64,000 nucleotides of DNA, taken from positions 2,976,001-3,040,000 of the forward strand of contig CAVWVB010000001.1 of the NCBI GenBank assembly GCA_963758365.1, given 5' to 3'. The number at the start of each line of letters is the position of its first letter. The first letter of the stretch is position 1. Origin of the DNA: Dokdonella_A sp963758365 (GTDB taxonomy: Bacteria > Pseudomonadota > Gammaproteobacteria > Xanthomonadales > Rhodanobacteraceae). Shown here one piece after another: positions 60,733 through 64,000 of this stretch. The notes under the pieces were generated by a model that worked only from the letters and a program-made list of their open reading frames with translations, did no database searches and had not been told where the DNA came from. A program made the translations under genes and the position numbers.

Positions 60733-63700
60733 TCAGCCGCCGGCTCCCGCCGCACGCATGTCCGCTGGCGCCTTGACCGGTTCGGCCGGTGCCGGCGGCA
60801 CCTCGATCGGGTGCGCCTTGATTTCCTTCTGCAGTTCGAGCACCGCGCGATCGAGCTGCGGATCGGTGCCCGCGAGCTGCGCGGACACGTCTTCATCGAC
60901 GACGATGTCCGGATCGACGCCGTGGCCTTCGATCACGTATTTGCCGTCGCTGCCCGCGGTTGCGAACTGCGGAACGAACACATCGCCGCCGTCGATCACC
61001 GGACCCCAGCTGTTGATGCCGACCACGCCGCCCCAGGTGCGTGTCCCGATCAACGGGCCGAGCTTGGCCTGCTTGAACATGTAGGAAAAGATGTCGCCAT
61101 CCGACGCAGTCGTGCCGTTGCACAGCGCGGCCAGGTGACCGAGAAAAACCTGCTGCGGATAGGTACCGGCGAAATCGATTCCGCGCGCGTAGTTGAGGCC
61201 GAGCAGCTTGCGCGAGAGACGCTCGATGATCATCGACGAGACGTTGCCGCCGCCGTTGTCGCGCACGTCGACCACGAGACCCTGCTTGCGCAACTGCGGA
61301 TAGAACGCCTTGATGAATTCGCGCACGCCGTCCGCTCCCATGTCGGGAATGTGCAGGTAGCCGATCGCCCCGTCGCTGGCCTTGGCGACATAGTCGCGGT
61401 TGTGCTGCACCCAGGCGTGGTAGTGGAGGTTCTGTTCGTCGTCGATCGGCTTGACCAGCACGCTGCGCGGACTGGCGTTCGGGGTGGCCGCGACGCTCAA
61501 CTGCACGAGCTGGCCCGGCGCGATGCGCAGCAGCCGGTACGGGTTGTCGCCCGCGTCCAGCGGTGTGCCATTGATCGCGAGCACGTAGTCGCCCTCGTGC
61601 ACGTCGATGCCGAGTTCGGTCAGCGGCGAGCGATAGCGCTCTTCCTCGTTGTCTCCGGCGAGGATTTTCGCGATGCGGTAGCGGCCGCTCGCGGCATCGA
61701 GTTCGAAGCGGGCACCAATGAGTCCGACATGCGGCTTGTCCGGCAGGCCGAGCTCGCCGCCGCCGACATAGGCATGACCCACGGACAGCTCGGCGACCAT
61801 CTGGCCGAGCAGATAATTGAGATCGCTGCGGTCGCCGACCCAGGCCAGCATCGGTTCGTATTTCGCGCGCAGCGCTGCCCAGTCGTAGCCATGCATGTTG
61901 CTCACGTAGAAGTGGTCGCGATAGCGGCGCCACACTTCCCTGAAGATTTCCGCATACTCGGCTTTCGGATCGACCCGCGCGAACAGGCCGTCGGTCTTGA
62001 CGTCCTTCGCTTCGGCTTTGTCCGCGCCGAGGTCGATGCGCTTCCATGCCTTCTCGTCCTTGACCAGAGCGGTGCCGCCGTCGGCCGCGAGCGAAATATC
62101 GTCGACACCCTCGTATACGTCCTTGTCCTTGCGGTCCTTGAATGACCAGGCCTTGAGCTTCGGCCTGAACGCGCCCTTGCGGCCGTAGTAGAACGCGTCG
62201 CCGATCACGTAGTAGATCGCCTTGTCGGTCACCGCGAGCCAGCGCATGTTGTCGGGATCGATCGGCGCGCGTGCGACGCGCTCATCGATGCGGTTGAAAT
62301 CGATGCGGTCGTTGATCTCGGCGGGAGTCTTGCGCTTCGCCTCCTTGCCGGATTTGCCGCCCTTGTCGGCGTCCTTGTCGTCGCCCTTGGCATTGCCGTC
62401 CTCCGCGGACGCGCTGTCGTTGCGCGGCGCGAACGGATTTTCCACGCCCGGGCGCAACGCGATCGCGAAGATTCCGCTGGTCCGGTTGGTCGCATAGTTC
62501 CACTCGACGCTGGATATTTGCGGCGTCCATTCGCGGTTGCCGAGATAGAAGAGGTACTTGCCGTCGGGCGAGAACGCCGGCTGCAGCGCGTCCGTATCGG
62601 GCGCACCGAGCCGCTGGCTGGTCCCGCTCGCGAGGTCGCGCACATAGAGCCGGTATTGCTGGGTGTCCTTGTCGGTCAGCGTGTAGGCCAGGTAGTGGCC
62701 GCCGGGCGACCACGCATAGTCGCGCAGCGAGATTCCGGGATCGTCGGCGATCACCGGTGCCGGCCCGCCGCTCGCGGCAACGATGTGCAGGCGGCTCTCG
62801 CTGTCGACGAACGCGATGCGCGCGCCATCCGGCGACCAGCGCGGTGCGTACAGCCGGCCGAAGTTCGCACTGGTCAGCTGACGTGCGTCGGAGCCGTCCA
62901 CGCTGCGCGACCAGATCGCTTCCTCGCCGCTCTGGTCGGACACATAGGCTACCCGGCGTCCGTCGGGCGACCACGCCGCCTCGCGCTCGTGCGCGCCTGG
63001 CGTATGCGTGAGGTCGATCGTGATGCCGTGCTCGAGCGGCGTGCTGAACACGTCGCCGCGCGCAGTGAACAGCGCGCGCTTGCCGTTGGCGCTGAGCGCG
63101 AAATCCTCGATGTGATCCTTGACGCTGATTTCCGCGGCACGCGTACGCACGAGGTCGCTCGGCACGGTGATGTCGAGCGCGAGATCCTTGTTCGCGACCG
63201 TGTCGTAGACGTGCAGCTCGCCATCGAGCTCGAACACCACGCGGCCCTTGGCGTCGCCGCTCGCCCAGCGCGCATCGGCATTCTTGTAATCGGTGAGCTG
63301 GCGGATCTCGCCACTGCCGGTGTCGTATCGGTAGAGGTTCAGGTGTTCCGTGCGGTCGGCGAGAAAATACACTGCATCGCCGATCCATACCGGGTCGCGA
63401 TCAGTGTTCGGGTCGCTCGTGATGTTCTTCGCAGATTTCGCTGCGAAATCATAGATATACAGGTCCTGGGCCCAGCCGCCCACATAGCGGTCCCAGGTGC
63501 GGAAATCGCGGTACTTGGGCGAATACACGATCTTCGATGCATCCGGCGAATAGCGACCGACGCCGGCGACCGGCATCGGCAGCGCGATCGGCAGGCCACC
63601 TGCCAGCGCGACCGTGAACAGGCGCGGATTGGATTCGTTGACCGCCTCACGCCAGGAACGGAACAGGATGCTCTTGCCGTCGGGCGTCCAGCCGTAGACC

Positions 63701-64000
63701 TGGTTGTCGAAGCCCCAGCGCTGCGGCAACGGGCCCTTGGCCGGATAGAACGTGAGCTGGGTCGGCTCGCCGCCGCCCGCGGGAATCACGTAGACCTGGT
63801 CGTCACCGCCGTACTCACCGGTGAACGCGATCCGGGAACAGTCCGGTGAGAATCGCGCGGACTGCTCGAGTCCCGGTCCCGCGGTCAGCCGCGCCGCGGT
63901 GCCGCCCTCGACCGACGCGGACCAGAGGTCGCCTGCATAGGTAAACACGACCTTGTCGCCGCAGATATCGGGGAAGCGCAACAACCGGGTTCCCGCGTGT
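60733..64000 (-). CDS. Tricorn-type S41 family peptidase, N-terminus outside window
   Basis: The frame is still open at the right edge (HAGTRLLRFPDI), so the signal peptide and start lie outside; a TTG at 63984 is not the true start. Over 1080 residues are visible. A long beta-propeller part has repeats like FSPDCSRIAFTGEYGG, WSPDGRRVAYVSDQSG and WSPDGARIAFVDS. A charged linker (DDKDADKGGKSGKEAKRK) comes next. A PDZ-like region (LTELGIDVHEGDYVLAINGTPLDAGDN) and the S41 catalytic domain follow. VVDVRDNGGGNVSSMIIERL and the likely serine in TASDGDIF lie there, followed by GTRTWGGVVGINSWG. It degrades peptides, probably in the periplasm. It converges with the small conserved gene. Confidence 0.92.
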   Translation of the reverse strand, partial: HAGTRLLRFPDICGDKVVFTYAGDLWSASVEGGTAARLTAGPGLEQSARFSPDCSRIAFTGEYGGDDQVYVIPAGGGEPTQLTFYPAKGPLPQRWGFDNQVYGWTPDGKSILFRSWREAVNESNPRLFTVALAGGLPIALPMPVAGVGRYSPDASKIVYSPKYRDFRTWDRYVGGWAQDLYIYDFAAKSAKNITSDPNTDRDPVWIGDAVYFLADRTEHLNLYRYDTGSGEIRQLTDYKNADARWASGDAKGRVVFELDGELHVYDTVANKDLALDITVPSDLVRTRAAEISVKDHIEDFALSANGKRALFTARGDVFSTPLEHGITIDLTHTPGAHEREAAWSPDGRRVAYVSDQSGEEAIWSRSVDGSDARQLTSANFGRLYAPRWSPDGARIAFVDSESRLHIVAASGGPAPVIADDPGISLRDYAWSPGGHYLAYTLTDKDTQQYRLYVRDLASGTSQRLGAPDTDALQPAFSPDGKYLFYLGNREWTPQISSVEWNYATNRTSGIFAIALRPGVENPFAPRNDSASAEDGNAKGDDKDADKGGKSGKEAKRKTPAEINDRIDFNRIDERVARAPIDPDNMRWLAVTDKAIYYVIGDAFYYGRKGAFRPKLKAWSFKDRKDKDVYEGVDDISLAADGGTALVKDEKAWKRIDLGADKAEAKDVKTDGLFARVDPKAEYAEIFREVWRRYRDHFYVSNMHGYDWAALRAKYEPMLAWVGDRSDLNYLLGQMVAELSVGHAYVGGGELGLPDKPHVGLIGARFELDAASGRYRIAKILAGDNEEERYRSPLTELGIDVHEGDYVLAINGTPLDAGDNPYRLLRIAPGQLVQLSVAATPNASPRSVLVKPIDDEQNLHYHAWVQHNRDYVAKASDGAIGYLHIPDMGADGVREFIKAFYPQLRKQGLVVDVRDNGGGNVSSMIIERLSRKLLGLNYARGIDFAGTYPQQVFLGHLAALCNGTTASDGDIFSYMFKQAKLGPLIGTRTWGGVVGINSWGPVIDGGDVFVPQFATAGSDGKYVIEGHGVDPDIVVDEDVSAQLAGTDPQLDRAVLELQKEIKAHPIEVPPAPAEPVKAPADMRAAGAGG

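Noticed and set aside
1..64000. Insertion sequences, transposases, integrase or tRNA-type attachment sites at the borders of the NRPS cluster
   Set aside because: I found no transposase or integrase protein, no tRNA gene and no border repeats. Horizontal transfer of the cluster is therefore not shown by such marks.

Overview
The window is about 64 kb of GC-rich bacterial DNA with dense, often overlapping genes. The family mix suggests a gammaproteobacterium of the Xanthomonadales/Lysobacterales (Rhodanobacteraceae- or Lysobacteraceae-like). The evidence is an exosortase-A-type exopolysaccharide (EPS) locus, a tricorn-like S41 peptidase, secreted proteins with the short D-x-I/V-F-x-x-G-F motif, and a bioD/glmS/msrC housekeeping block. 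This is inferred from gene content only, and no rRNA or tRNA is present.

Layout. Bases 1-6334 are one edge of the EPS locus: the C-terminal end of a Wzz-type chain-length protein, a tyrosine-kinase-like ATPase with a damaged P-loop, an outer-membrane beta-barrel, GalE, and two tandem BioF2-like GNAT acyltransferases. Bases 7040-24387 hold a compact hybrid NRPS/PKS cluster on the + strand. Its genes are an Sfp-type phosphopantetheinyl transferase, an NRPS (C-A-T-E-C-T), a PKS (KS-AT-ACP-aminotransferase), an NRPS (C-A-T), a JmjC/cupin_8 oxygenase, and a thioesterase with a TubC-type docking domain and a cysteine nucleophile. Bases 24496-29680 carry an ATP-grasp ligase (-), a decayed glycosyltransferase remnant, a FemAB-like GNAT and a ThDP-dependent acetolactate-synthase-like enzyme. 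Bases 29899-54176 return to EPS functions: parallel beta-helix proteins, a phosphoethanolamine-transferase-like protein, several GT2/GT4 glycosyltransferases, a Wzy-type polymerase/ligase, a Wzx-type flippase, a Gfo/Idh/MocA oxidoreductase, an SDR epimerase, a polysaccharide deacetylase, a membrane DnaJ-domain protein and the initiating sugar transferase. Bases 54506-64000 are housekeeping: glmS, a LOG-family protein, a TfoX C-domain protein, msrC, bioD, a polytopic membrane protein, a small conserved protein and a tricorn-type S41 peptidase that runs off the right edge.

How the genes work together. The sugar transferase loads a sugar phosphate on undecaprenyl phosphate and the GTs extend it. 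The flippase and Wzy polymerise it, Wzz and the kinase-like protein control length, and the beta-barrel exports it. GNATs, the deacetylase, the phosphoethanolamine transferase and the beta-helix proteins modify or trim the polymer. The NRPS/PKS genes form one translationally coupled operon, read as: starter C, Thr activation, epimerisation to D-Thr, a C-T module without its own A domain, malonyl extension with conversion of the beta-ketone to a beta-amine, a second Thr module, and release by a Cys-type thioesterase.

The strongest signals are four. The two Thr A domains are a 1634-bp direct repeat that I read as differing at one base, cut exactly at the C/A and A/T borders. The release enzyme is a stand-alone docking-domain/Cys-thioesterase acting after a terminal beta-hydroxy amino acid (Thr), a layout that resembles beta-lactone-forming systems. 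One module has no A domain. The whole assembly line sits inside an EPS locus.
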